Source: Dehalococcoidia bacterium UBA6627
GTDB taxonomy: Bacteria > Chloroflexota > Dehalococcoidia > UBA2979
Reading direction: 5' to 3'
Assembly (NCBI GenBank): GCA_002455955.1
Contig: DKLZ01000046.1
Location: 2,531-37,505, forward strand
Length of the DNA: 34,975 nucleotides
The first letter of the stretch is position 1, and every line of letters starts with the position of its first letter. The translations under genes were made by a program, and so were the position numbers. This document shows, one piece after another, positions 22,821 through 31,479 of this stretch. The notes under the pieces are model-generated. The model was not told where the DNA came from and ran no database searches. It was given only the letters and a program-made list of their open reading frames with translations.

Positions 22821-24151
22821 GTTCATTTCCCGACCCACCTGCCGCCGGGACTATTGCCCCATTCTCATTACCTGCTGCCGAACGGAACACGTTAGATAGT
22901 GGGCTATCCGTTATTTCGATCCCGTCCGGATCGATTCCAAAGGTGTATCTCCGTCTGGTGCTTGGTTTCGGAATGGCGAGTGAAAATCCAAGTGAAATCT
23001 GGCTGACCCAATTGTTAAGTGATTACCTGAAGGAAGGTGCGGGCGATCTCGATGCGGTGTCGATCGCAAATGAAGTCGGGAAAATGGGTGGGCACTTGAA
23101 TGTCACAGTAGACGATACCACTACGACGATCAGTGCTTCGGTACTGTCAGAGTTTGCTCCAAATCTAGTTCGAGTTCTCGCGAAAATTGTACGTGAACCA
23201 CTTTTCCCAGAGTCCGAGCTGGAGCGTCTTATTGCCGATATGTTGCGGCGCCTCGATCTCGCACGGTCGCAACCTGGCATGCTAGCTACAGGCGCTTTTC
23301 TGCAATCGTTGTATGGAGATCATCCGTATGGACGATTTCTGAGTACAGCCGACCTAATTAAGCAGTTCACCACCGCGGCTGTTCGCGCGATGTTTGAAGG
23401 GCATGCTGGACCTCAAGATGCGAAGTTATATGTTGCCGGTCAGTTTGACGAAGCAGCCGTCCTCGATGCTGCTAATGACGCATTCGCTGATTGGGGAGGT
23501 AATGCAGGGAGTGTTAAACCTCCACAGGGAGTGACGAATGAGCGCTCCCTCTTTTTGGTGAATCGGCCGGAAGCGGAGCAGTCGACGCTGTCGATCGGGC
23601 TGCATGTGCCCGATCCACAGCAGCATGATTATGTTCCACTCGTGGTGACAAACGCCCTACTAGGAGGTTCGTTTTATTCTCGGATCACACTAAATATTCG
23701 TGAGGATAAAGGGTTCACATACTCACCACGTAGTCAGGTTTTTAGTTATCCAGGAGCGGCATACTGGGTTGAGAGCGCAGATGTGACTACAAACGTGACA
23801 GCAGCTTCGATTCACGAGATATTTTTTGAAATCGACCGGCTAGGGTCCGAACCTGCATCGTCCGAAGAACTCGAAGGAATTCAGCAATATGTCGCTGGCA
23901 ACTATATTCTTCGCCACGCGACTCCAGGCGGGATCATTGACCAACTCGAATTTCTTGAGTTACATCATCTCGATGAGCAATGGGCGATTTCCTATACGGA
24001 CCAAGTCTTAGCGTTGACCACCGACGATATTCAAAGAATAGCGGAACAGCACCTACAATCTTCAGACATGCGAATCGTGATTGTCGGCGACATTACAGCG
24101 ATATCTGAAGGTTTGCTTCAATATGGGAACGCTATAGAAGTGCACCCATAG
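22817..24151 (+). CDS. M16 peptidase-like, non-catalytic partner subunit
   Basis: A 444-residue M16 paralogue of the upstream protein, starting at the ATG of an ATGA overlap, so the two are translationally coupled. The position of the zinc motif reads WLTQLLSDYL (62-71): the histidine, glutamate and histidine are T64, L67 and S68, so it cannot bind zinc there. The C-terminal half keeps SFYSRITLNIREDKGFTYSPRS, the arginine/tyrosine segment that binds substrate in M16 dimers. The pair therefore fits an active/inactive heterodimer like mitochondrial processing peptidase or bacterial two-gene M16B enzymes. It converges on the MFS gene. Confidence 0.9.
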   Translation: MSSFPDPPAAGTIAPFSLPAAERNTLDSGLSVISIPSGSIPKVYLRLVLGFGMASENPSEIWLTQLLSDYLKEGAGDLDAVSIANEVGKMGGHLNVTVDDTTTTISASVLSEFAPNLVRVLAKIVREPLFPESELERLIADMLRRLDLARSQPGMLATGAFLQSLYGDHPYGRFLSTADLIKQFTTAAVRAMFEGHAGPQDAKLYVAGQFDEAAVLDAANDAFADWGGNAGSVKPPQGVTNERSLFLVNRPEAEQSTLSIGLHVPDPQQHDYVPLVVTNALLGGSFYSRITLNIREDKGFTYSPRSQVFSYPGAAYWVESADVTTNVTAASIHEIFFEIDRLGSEPASSEELEGIQQYVAGNYILRHATPGGIIDQLEFLELHHLDEQWAISYTDQVLALTTDDIQRIAEQHLQSSDMRIVIVGDITAISEGLLQYGNAIEVHP

Positions 24152-24217
24152 ATTCATTTACGCGTATGAAGATCTTCTCTAGTTTGTCTTGCAAACCTGT
24201 AGTGTCTTTGCAGCGGA

Positions 24218-25420
24218 CTATCCGGGATGGCGTCGCCGTAATGTCTCCGGAGCAAGGCTCGCCATTACTGCCGCACCCACGATTCCTATTCCACCGGTTG
24301 CAATGCTTGCCAGACCAAGAGTTGAAATTGTAGCTATGCCAGCAACCAGAAAAGGTCCGCCACTTGTTCCTATGTCGGTTATAAAGCGCCATACGCCAAG
24401 GAATTCTCCTTCTCTTCCCCGTGGTGCAAGGTCAGCACCGACTGTCATCATGATTCCAGAACCCAACCCATTGGCGAAGCCTGAGAGCAATCCCACTAAG
24501 AGTAATGTTTCGAAACTGTCCGTAAATGGAACGATTAACAAGCTGACACCTAGAAGTGACATACTCGGTACAGCCGACCACTTACGTCCGAAACGATCCA
24601 TCACAATCCCTACTGGATAGAACAACAGCATGTCGAGTGACGAAGCAAATCCGATTACAAGTCCGATTTCAGAAGGGCTGAGCCCGAGTTCGTCAGCCCA
24701 AAGTGGGAGTATTACCTGACGGCCTTGGCGTACCAATTGCAAAATTACCATCGCGATACCGGTTGTCAAAAAGCTCCGGCCATGTTCGTTAAGTGTTTGC
24801 CTGACCTCGAGTGGTAAGTGCATCGTTCGATCTCGCACTCGATTCTTTTCCTGCAAAAATGCGAACACAAGGATCAGAGCCGCTGCAGCGCCAAATGCCT
24901 GAATTAGGAGTGCAGCTTCCAGCCCAAATCCCTCGGCAGCGAAACCACCGATTGCTGGTCCGGCGAAGGCCCCAATCCGATTCGAGCCACCGATCAAGGA
25001 CATCGTTCGCCCGCGCTGATCTATCGGAGCACTTTCGGAAATTAGGCCAACACCTGACACCATCCACAACGATGTGGCGCCACCGACTGCGAATATTGCT
25101 AGACCCAGGACTATAGGGTTAGGGCTGAAGGCAGCGACTATCGAGAATGCACCCGTCAAGATGATGGATATAAGCATCGCCTTCTTGGGGCCAAACCGTG
25201 CAAGTGCGAGCCCTGCCGGAATATCGAAGACCATCACTCCCAGACCGCGCATAGCAAAGATCAATCCTGCGATACCAAGCGATGCACCAAGATCACGTGC
25301 GGATAACACCACAAATGCAAGGACAGAGCCTTGGCCAATGGCCATCAACAACGTTGGCGCGTAGATCGACAACCCGAACGTTCGGATTAGCAACGGTTTG
25401 CTTGTTTCCTGATCGCTCAT
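24218..25420 (-). CDS. major facilitator superfamily transporter
   Basis: A 400-residue protein with about 12 hydrophobic segments. The loop 2-3 motif appears as ALARFGPKKAML and its counterpart in the second half as VMDRFGRKWSAV. The sequence resembles multidrug or metabolite exporters of the MFS-1 group; the direction and substrate of transport cannot be read. No strong ribosome binding site precedes the ATG at 25420. It is divergent from the amidase gene, so it may carry that enzyme's substrate or product, but this rests only on position. Confidence 0.87.
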   Translation of the reverse strand: MSDQETSKPLLIRTFGLSIYAPTLLMAIGQGSVLAFVVLSARDLGASLGIAGLIFAMRGLGVMVFDIPAGLALARFGPKKAMLISIILTGAFSIVAAFSPNPIVLGLAIFAVGGATSLWMVSGVGLISESAPIDQRGRTMSLIGGSNRIGAFAGPAIGGFAAEGFGLEAALLIQAFGAAAALILVFAFLQEKNRVRDRTMHLPLEVRQTLNEHGRSFLTTGIAMVILQLVRQGRQVILPLWADELGLSPSEIGLVIGFASSLDMLLFYPVGIVMDRFGRKWSAVPSMSLLGVSLLIVPFTDSFETLLLVGLLSGFANGLGSGIMMTVGADLAPRGREGEFLGVWRFITDIGTSGGPFLVAGIATISTLGLASIATGGIGIVGAAVMASLAPETLRRRHPG

Positions 25421-25495
25421 TGCATCATGCTAGTGCTCAATGCGTTCCAGGCCATAGCTTGGCGTTGATATTGTCATCGTTTTAGGAGGCCAGTT

Positions 25496-26821
25496 ATGAG
25501 TGCCGAAGCATCTTCGCTCGTCGAACCCCTACCACTTGCTCCATTCATTGATGGTATTCGGAATGGCGAGATTTCGGTCCATGATGCAATTAATGAGACG
25601 TGCGATCGGATTCAAAAAGTGGACATGCTTGTCCGAACAGTGCTCCCCGAAGACGCTCGACGTGAACGTTTATTGCGAGAAGCAACAGCTCTTGAGAGTC
25701 GCTATCCGAACATTGCGACACGTCCACCTCTTTATGGCGCTCTCTTGGGGGTAAAGGACATTATTGCGGTCGATGGATTTTCCACCAGGGGTGGCTCTGC
25801 CCTTCCGCCCGAAGTATTGGCGATGCCAGAGGCAACGGCTGTACTTCGGATGCGTGAGGCCGGTGCTTTGATTCTCGGCAAAACGGTGACGACTGAGTTT
25901 GCCGCACGTGAACCTGGAGCGACAACAAATCCGCATAATCGTGCTCATACGCCTGGCGGCTCGAGCAGTGGGTCTGCAGCGGGTATTGCAGCGGGCCTGT
26001 TCCATGTTGGCTTTGGTACGCAGACGATCGGTTCCGTAATTCGCCCTGCGAGTTTTTGTGGAATCGTTGGCTTCAAGCCAACCCATGGACGTATTCCACG
26101 CACAGGTGTACTGACCTATTCAAATTCGGTTGATCACGTGGGGCTTTTCACGGCCGATGCGGAAGGTATGCGTATCGCTGCGGCAGCCGCGTGTGTTGAT
26201 TGGGATACGAACATTGAGTTGACCGGACACGACATGCCCAAGATCGGGGTCACGGAAGGACCGTATCTAGATCAGGCAGACGAAGAAAGTCGAGCAACTT
26301 TAGAGGTTGCGATCGGAGCTCTTCAAAGAGCAGGGTCAACGATAGTTCGCTTATCTATGTTCGACAACATCGGGAAGATTAATGAACGTCATCAAACGCT
26401 GGTTGCGGCTGAATTCGCCGAAGCACACCGTGATCGATTCGAAAAATGGGGATCGCTCTACCGTCCATTTAGTGCTCAGCATTTTGAGGAAGGTGCGACA
26501 ATCTCGCACGCTGACGTTATCGCAGGGCGTAATAGCTGCCTAGAATTGCGTGCAGAACTCGACAATTTGTTCAAGGTACATCAACTTGATCTTTTGCTAA
26601 GCCCAGCATCGACAGGTGCCGCACCATTGGGACTTTCATGGACTGGAGATGCATCGATGAATCTTCCGTGGACTCATAGTGGTTTACCAACGGTGACTTT
26701 ACCTGCGCGCAGAGCATCGAATCAGCTTCCCATTGGAGTCCAGTTTGTTGCTCCATTCGGAGGTGACGAACAACTTCTTGCATGGATGACCTATCTCGAA
26801 GGCATCGTTACGAGTGAATAA
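25496..26821 (+). CDS. amidase signature family hydrolase
   Basis: A 441-residue amidase signature enzyme, which hydrolyses amide bonds with a Ser-cisSer-Lys triad. The lysine is K87 in GVKDII, the cis-serine lies in GGSSSGSAAG (154-163), and the nucleophile is S180 in TIGSVIRPASF. A perfect AGGAGG lies six bases before the ATG. There is no GatB or GatC gene nearby, so a role as tRNA amidotransferase subunit A is unlikely; catabolic amide hydrolysis is more plausible. The CaiB-type CoA-transferase follows 92 bases later, which suggests that the freed acid is activated as a CoA ester. Confidence 0.9.
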   Translation: MSAEASSLVEPLPLAPFIDGIRNGEISVHDAINETCDRIQKVDMLVRTVLPEDARRERLLREATALESRYPNIATRPPLYGALLGVKDIIAVDGFSTRGGSALPPEVLAMPEATAVLRMREAGALILGKTVTTEFAAREPGATTNPHNRAHTPGGSSSGSAAGIAAGLFHVGFGTQTIGSVIRPASFCGIVGFKPTHGRIPRTGVLTYSNSVDHVGLFTADAEGMRIAAAAACVDWDTNIELTGHDMPKIGVTEGPYLDQADEESRATLEVAIGALQRAGSTIVRLSMFDNIGKINERHQTLVAAEFAEAHRDRFEKWGSLYRPFSAQHFEEGATISHADVIAGRNSCLELRAELDNLFKVHQLDLLLSPASTGAAPLGLSWTGDASMNLPWTHSGLPTVTLPARRASNQLPIGVQFVAPFGGDEQLLAWMTYLEGIVTSE

Positions 26822-26913
26822 ACCTCGTGGCTGCCGAGAGCTGCAGTATCCATCAGCACGGCGAGAACGATCCGAGTAAGATCAGCCCTAATACAGGTCC
26901 GGAGGTTCGATTT

Positions 26914-28167
26914 ATGGGTGCTCTCCAAGGGATGCGCGTCCTCGATATGACGCAATACGAAGCAGGTACATCTTGCACACAGGTACTTGCATGGCTCGGG
27001 GCTGATGTCGTTAAGATTGAACCTCCGACCGGTGATCCGGGTCGTGGTATCGGGAGAGCGGCATCAGAAAATAGCGACAATGAGCAGCAATATTTCATGA
27101 ACTACAACTCAAATAAGCGCTCAGTAGTAATTAATCTCAAGTCGAAAGAAGGTCGTGCCCTTCTTCTTGATATGGCATCTCACTATGACGTGTTTGTAGA
27201 GAACTATGGGCCCGGAGTTATCGAGAAACTTGATATTGGTTATGACGTAATGAGCAGTATTAATCCAGGGATAATTTACGCTCGGTTGAAGGGGTTTGGA
27301 CTATCCGGTCCTTATTCTGATTACAAGTCCTATGACATGATTGCTCAGGCAGCTGGCGGCGCTTTTTCAGTGACCGGCGAGGCAGATGGTCCACCAATGA
27401 GGCCAGGGTACTGCGTCGGTGATAGTGGAACTGGCATGCAACTTGCTTTTGCCATAACGTCAGCGTTCGTTCATAAACTTGAGACGGGTAAGGGGCAAGA
27501 AATAGAGATATCGATGCAGGAGGCTCTTACATACTACATGCGCACTCCAATCGCCAATCGTTCGAACTGGGGAAAAGAAGTTGTCCCGAGAAGTGGAAAT
27601 CGAGCAGTTGTTCCTACCGATCTTTTCCCTTGCAAGCCGTTCGGTCCAAATGACTGGGTGTACATCATGGTGCAGACTTCACGTATGTGGGACACATTTT
27701 GTGCCGTATTGGATCGTCATGATTTCTTGACGGATCCCCGATGGCAGGACGTTGAAGGTCGTCGTGAAAATGGAGACTCACTTTATGCGGAGGTTAGCAA
27801 ATGGACTAGCCAACGCACTAAGAAAGAAGTTATGTCAGAGCTAGGTGCAGCAGGTGTCCCTTGTTCGGCCGTCCTTGATACGGTTGACTTGTTCAACGAT
27901 CCACATCTTTTGGAAAGGGATTTCATTAAAACCGTGCCACATCCTACCGAAGGTGATCTCACGCTCCTTGGATTTGCTCCTCGGATGTCCGCGCATGAAA
28001 TCGAGTTCAGAGCTGCACCTTTGCTTGGGCAGCACACAGCTGAGGTGCTACAAGAAGATCTTGGTATGAACCATGATGAAGTTGAGAACCTAGTATCAGA
28101 GGGTGTGGTTGCAGAGCCTCCCCGAGATCTCTCAGAGATTCCTACGGGTGCTCCCAACAGATACTAG
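26914..28167 (+). CDS. CaiB/BaiF family III CoA-transferase
   Basis: A 417-residue family III CoA-transferase, which moves CoA between carboxylic acids through an aspartyl-CoA thioester. The ATG at 26914 is chosen since GGAGG lies eight bases upstream; the GTG at 26827 would add 29 residues unlike the family. The N-terminus (LQGMRVLDMTQYEAGTSCTQVLAWLGADVVKIE) is standard. The catalytic aspartate is D141 in KSYDMIAQAAGG. NRAVVPTDLFPCKPF and ELGAAGVPCSAVLD are typical. Acid substrate unknown. It is downstream of the amidase and convergent with the amidohydrolase, leaving only 10 bases between stops. Confidence 0.92.
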   Translation: MGALQGMRVLDMTQYEAGTSCTQVLAWLGADVVKIEPPTGDPGRGIGRAASENSDNEQQYFMNYNSNKRSVVINLKSKEGRALLLDMASHYDVFVENYGPGVIEKLDIGYDVMSSINPGIIYARLKGFGLSGPYSDYKSYDMIAQAAGGAFSVTGEADGPPMRPGYCVGDSGTGMQLAFAITSAFVHKLETGKGQEIEISMQEALTYYMRTPIANRSNWGKEVVPRSGNRAVVPTDLFPCKPFGPNDWVYIMVQTSRMWDTFCAVLDRHDFLTDPRWQDVEGRRENGDSLYAEVSKWTSQRTKKEVMSELGAAGVPCSAVLDTVDLFNDPHLLERDFIKTVPHPTEGDLTLLGFAPRMSAHEIEFRAAPLLGQHTAEVLQEDLGMNHDEVENLVSEGVVAEPPRDLSEIPTGAPNRY

Positions 28168-28191
28168 TGTGAGGGCATCAGTTCACTAGTA
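28162..28191. terminator. shared hairpin across convergent stops
   Basis: TACTAGTG (28162-28169) and CACTAGTA (28184-28191) pair perfectly around a 14-base loop. The left arm contains the TAG stop of the CoA-transferase gene, and the right arm lies in the last codons of the convergent amidohydrolase gene, whose stop is in the loop. Both transcripts would form the hairpin. No U-run follows, so it may be a weak terminator or a barrier between converging transcripts. Confidence 0.4.
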
Positions 28192-29308
28192 GCTTAGTCT
28201 CGTCTATCTGGTATAGATCGCGGACATTCTCCCAGACCATTTTATCTCTGGAAGCATCAGGTACTCCCTCCATGATGGTGTTCAGTATGTCCATTGAATT
28301 CGGCCAGATTGAATCATGATGGGGATAATCATTACCCCAGAGCAGATTTTCTGGTCCTAGGTGATCTAGTGTTCGCAGTCCGACTTCATCATCTTCAAAT
28401 GTAATCATGAAATTTCTTTTAAAATATTCGCTTGGCAGCATGGTGAGATCGGGTGATGCAGCCGTTCGCGAACGATAAAATGCATGATCCCATCGCTGTA
28501 ACGTGTGAGCTACCCAACCAGTCTCCCATTCGGCAACAACGAACTTCAGGTTAGGGTGCCTTTCGACGACTCCAGAAGTAACAATATTACTCACGGAATT
28601 CCATATTGCTGCGTGTGAAAGAGTGTATGCAACGATAGGATCCCAATGCTGTGGCAAGGCCATCGGCCAGTCAGACCCGCTAAAGATATGCATAGTGAGT
28701 GGAAGGCCAATCTCATTTGCGGCTTCCCAAAACGGCTCGTAGTAGGGATCGCTGTAGGGTCGGTCTATTGGTGCGGTACAAGGGATGGCGACGCCTTTAA
28801 CTCCCATCTTGGCCGCGCGGTGCAGTTCACTAACTGCTAAATCAACGTCCCTCAGGGGTACGCAACCGATTCCGATCAGTCGATTGGGATTGGGGCTGCA
28901 ATAATTAACAATCCAGTCGTTATAGTTTTGGAACACGGCATTTGTGACTTCTATATCCTCTACTGAGTATGTAAGGAGATTAATGCTTGGATACATGACC
29001 TCACCTACGATGCCGTCAACCGTTTGTTCGTCCAGACGGGCAACAGGGTCACGGACTCCAGGGTTCATTCCGTCCCACCCGAGTTTTATTCGCTCATGGG
29101 TTTCCGGATCGTCGAGGCTATGGCCAGCAATTCCCCATCTGCCCACCGGGACCACTCGGTCGAGAGCGGGCCAAGCAATCCATACACCATCTCTATCTTT
29201 CCATCCATCAACAGGGCGTGGGGCCCGATCACCAAATCGGTCAATGAGACCGTCGAATACCTCTGGTGGTTCAACAACGTGCGAGTCGCAGGAATAGTAG
29301 ATAGTCAT
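28178..29308 (-). CDS. COG2159-type amidohydrolase family protein
   Basis: A 376-residue TIM-barrel metal-dependent hydrolase or decarboxylase of the amidohydrolase_2 type (ACMS decarboxylase relatives). The ATG at 29308 is chosen because AGAGGG lies seven bases upstream; the longer frame begins at 29338. The N-terminal metal motif reads CDSHVVEPPEVFDG (D8, H10, E13). The barrel carries LTMHIFSGSDWP and FVVAEWETGW, and the late active-site aspartate is D327 in WGNDYPHHDS. Close relatives in heterotrophic bacteria act on aromatic or cyclic intermediates, but the substrate here is unknown. It is the last of five leftward genes starting at formate dehydrogenase. Confidence 0.88.
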   Translation of the reverse strand: MTIYYSCDSHVVEPPEVFDGLIDRFGDRAPRPVDGWKDRDGVWIAWPALDRVVPVGRWGIAGHSLDDPETHERIKLGWDGMNPGVRDPVARLDEQTVDGIVGEVMYPSINLLTYSVEDIEVTNAVFQNYNDWIVNYCSPNPNRLIGIGCVPLRDVDLAVSELHRAAKMGVKGVAIPCTAPIDRPYSDPYYEPFWEAANEIGLPLTMHIFSGSDWPMALPQHWDPIVAYTLSHAAIWNSVSNIVTSGVVERHPNLKFVVAEWETGWVAHTLQRWDHAFYRSRTAASPDLTMLPSEYFKRNFMITFEDDEVGLRTLDHLGPENLLWGNDYPHHDSIWPNSMDILNTIMEGVPDASRDKMVWENVRDLYQIDETKLLVN

Positions 29309-29383
29309 AGTTATGCCCTCTTTTGCATATGAAATCACCCCAAGTGTATTGGATAGGTCAAGGAATTACAAAAGTGGAGAAAG

Positions 29384-30115
29384 CTATGAGCACCCAAGTG
29401 CTGTAGCTAATTCATGAAAGTCATGCGTAACGTAATCGAAGGGAAGATCTGGATCGAAGCCCTTCCCCCCATCGGGGCCCATCTCGTCGGGCCGGAACAC
29501 ATACGCAGTTTTAAAGCCAATAGCTTGCGCGGCTTTCAGGTCACCCTCGTGTGCGGCAACCATCAGTATTTGCTCGGGCTTTAGATCCAATAATTTTGCC
29601 GCATTTCTGTAGCAATCTGGAGTGGGTTTAAAGCTACCAACGATCTCAGCGGAAAGTATTACATCCCAGTGAAGTTCGGCAAATTTTGCCATATTGGTGA
29701 GCAGTGCAACATTGCCGTTTGATAGGGTACTTATAACAAAGTTGGTTTTTAGTCTGTCTAGACCAGTACTAGAATCCGGCCAGGGATGCAGACGGTGCCA
29801 AGCCTGATTTAGGTGTCTCACAGCCTCAGTGTTATTCTCCACAGGGAAATCGAGTTCATGAAGCAGTATTTCTAACATTCGTAAATGTAGTTGGTCAGCT
29901 GTTTGAAAAGGTAAGGATTGTTCGGACACAAGTTTAATGCCACCAATATATCCTTCGATACGCCATCTATCAGCAATACCTGGCCAATCGGCAGTGAGGG
30001 CATACTCTTCTCCGAATCGACTAAGTTCCTCAATGATCGAGGAACGCCAATCAACGACGGTTCCGAATACGTCGAAAGTTAATGCTTTGATTTCGGTACT
30101 AGATTCAATGGACAT
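29384..30115 (-). CDS. HAD hydrolase, haloacid dehalogenase type II-like
   Basis: A 243-residue HAD-superfamily protein of the L-2-haloacid dehalogenase branch. The nucleophile is D15 in FDVFGTVVDW, motif II is the S/T-rich STLSNGN near residue 132, the lysine is K163 in FKPTPDCY, and the final acidic motif is MVAAHEGDLKAA (D192). The A-A-H-x-x-D-L pattern is typical of haloacid dehalogenases rather than phosphatases. Whether it really removes halide or acts on a phosphate ester cannot be settled by eye. AAGGAG precedes the ATG. It lies 20 bases after the holin-family gene in the same direction. Confidence 0.86.
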   Translation of the reverse strand: MSIESSTEIKALTFDVFGTVVDWRSSIIEELSRFGEEYALTADWPGIADRWRIEGYIGGIKLVSEQSLPFQTADQLHLRMLEILLHELDFPVENNTEAVRHLNQAWHRLHPWPDSSTGLDRLKTNFVISTLSNGNVALLTNMAKFAELHWDVILSAEIVGSFKPTPDCYRNAAKLLDLKPEQILMVAAHEGDLKAAQAIGFKTAYVFRPDEMGPDGGKGFDPDLPFDYVTHDFHELATALGCS

Positions 30116-30135
30116 AAATGCTCCTTAGTGTATTG

Positions 30136-30591
30136 CTATATATATCTTTCATTTTTTGGCGGTTCGTGTCTGGTTGATCGATTTGGTCGAAGAAATGTTT
30201 TACCGATTTGATTCAATATCCCTATGATTAACGCAGCAGCTAGCGCTGACCCGATTCCTTGAATTTCAAATGCCAATCCTAGTGAACTGGAGACAGAGGA
30301 AGCCAGTAGGAGCATTAACGCATCTATCACAAAGATGGCAAGTCCGAAAGTTAGTATCACTAGACAAAAAGACAGGGCCACCGCCAGAGGGCGCAGGACA
30401 AGTTGGACGAGACCTAATACCGCAGAGGCAGCGAGTAGTGATAAATAATCACCAATCAGCACGCCTGATAACAGTAAATCCGATAGCCACAGCCCAGCCA
30501 CGATCGATGCAAATCGTACACTTAGACTTTTTGCACTGGACGGGTCAACCGAATTGCCGCCTATTCGCCACACAATTGGTCGTGTGTGCAT
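30136..30591 (-). CDS. phage holin family (4-TMS, superfamily IV) membrane protein
   Basis: A 151-residue protein with four hydrophobic segments (about 28-48, 50-72, 75-98 and 112-128) and a basic C-terminal tail. GLVQLVLRPLAVALSFCLVILTFGLAIFVIDALMLLLAS resembles the Mycobacterium-type 4-TMS phage holin family, which is widespread in genomes without prophages. No phage gene is nearby, so the name should not be taken as evidence for lysis; a housekeeping envelope role is more likely. AAGGG lies six bases before the ATG. It sits inside a five-gene leftward run between enoyl-CoA hydratase and HAD genes, an unusual partner for catabolic enzymes. Confidence 0.8.
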   Translation of the reverse strand: MHTRPIVWRIGGNSVDPSSAKSLSVRFASIVAGLWLSDLLLSGVLIGDYLSLLAASAVLGLVQLVLRPLAVALSFCLVILTFGLAIFVIDALMLLLASSVSSSLGLAFEIQGIGSALAAALIIGILNQIGKTFLRPNRSTRHEPPKNERYI

Positions 30592-30626
30592 GAGACGCCC
30601 TTACTCATTGGTACAAAACTATAGGT

Positions 30627-31424
30627 CTAGATTCCTGTCCAGTTTGGTGTCCGTTTTTCACTGAAGGCAATTGGCCCCTCTTTTTGGTCTGGTGAGGAAT
30701 TGTGCCTGTTGAGCCAATAGAATGATCTACTCATCGCAGATTCTAGAGGGATTTCAAGTCCTTGCATTGCACCTTGTTTGGAGCCTCGTACAGAGAGTGG
30801 TGCACATTCCAAGATCTCATTGGCCCAATTTTCTGCGACAGTCATGAGATCATCATGCGGTACTACTTCATTCACAAATCCATATTCCTTACCAGTCGCG
30901 GCATCTAAATTGCGACCAGTCAAAATCATGCCCATGGCAAGTTTCTGAGGGATCTGTCTTGGGAGTCTGTGAATTCCGCCAGCTCCAGCATATAATCCGA
31001 CTCTGGGTTCTGGCAGACCGAAACGCGCATTCTCTGATGCGATGATGATGTCAGACGCTAGTGCCATCTCGAATCCACCACCCATAGCCCAGCCGTTGAC
31101 TGCGGCTATTACAGGTTTATGCAGATCGAATCGACTCGTGATACCGCCGAAGCCACCCTGCCGTGCAACGATCCCAGGCTCGAGCCGCCCGACTCCCGCT
31201 GCTTGAGCTTTCAAATCATTTCCTGCAGAGAAGGATCGCGATCCCGCACCAGTTAAAATAGCAACCCAGAGATTATCGTCCTCTTGGAAGTCATCCCAAA
31301 GAGCAGCTATTTCATGTGAGGCGGCAGGATGAAGAGCATTCATAACCTCTGGCCGATTAATAGTTATAAAGGCTACATGTCCTTTCTTTTCATACAGGGC
31401 GTATTCGGTGGTGGGTGTTGCCAT
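30627..31424 (-). CDS. enoyl-CoA hydratase / carnitinyl-CoA dehydratase-like protein
   Basis: A 265-residue crotonase with both acid-base glutamates in place: E119 in GGGFEMALASD and E139 in LPEPRVGL, 20 residues apart. The oxyanion-hole segments RSFSAGNDLKA and AMGGGFEMA are also complete, so hydration of an enoyl-CoA is likely. The C-terminal EGPIAFSEKRTPNWTG is standard. AAGGAG precedes the ATG by seven bases. It lies between formate dehydrogenase and the holin-family gene with gaps of 55 and 35 bases, compatible with one operon. Chain length and natural substrate are unknown. Confidence 0.92.
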   Translation of the reverse strand: MATPTTEYALYEKKGHVAFITINRPEVMNALHPAASHEIAALWDDFQEDDNLWVAILTGAGSRSFSAGNDLKAQAAGVGRLEPGIVARQGGFGGITSRFDLHKPVIAAVNGWAMGGGFEMALASDIIIASENARFGLPEPRVGLYAGAGGIHRLPRQIPQKLAMGMILTGRNLDAATGKEYGFVNEVVPHDDLMTVAENWANEILECAPLSVRGSKQGAMQGLEIPLESAMSRSFYWLNRHNSSPDQKEGPIAFSEKRTPNWTGI

Positions 31425-31479
31425 TGCTAGTCTCCTTATATATTTCTTGGCACAGCTTAAGGCATATCACCTTAATATT

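Noticed and set aside
24189..24620. 143-codon open frame opposite the MFS transporter
   Set aside because: Antisense shadow of the transporter; proline-rich low-complexity product typical of reverse reading of hydrophobic codons.
25496..26821. Amidase as GatA of the tRNA-dependent amidotransferase
   Set aside because: No gatB or gatC nearby and the C-terminal half lacks features I associate with GatA; a catabolic amidase fits the neighbours better.
30136..30591. Holin-family protein as a sign of prophage
   Set aside because: No integrase, structural, lysin or other phage gene is nearby, and this 4-TMS family is common in non-phage contexts.
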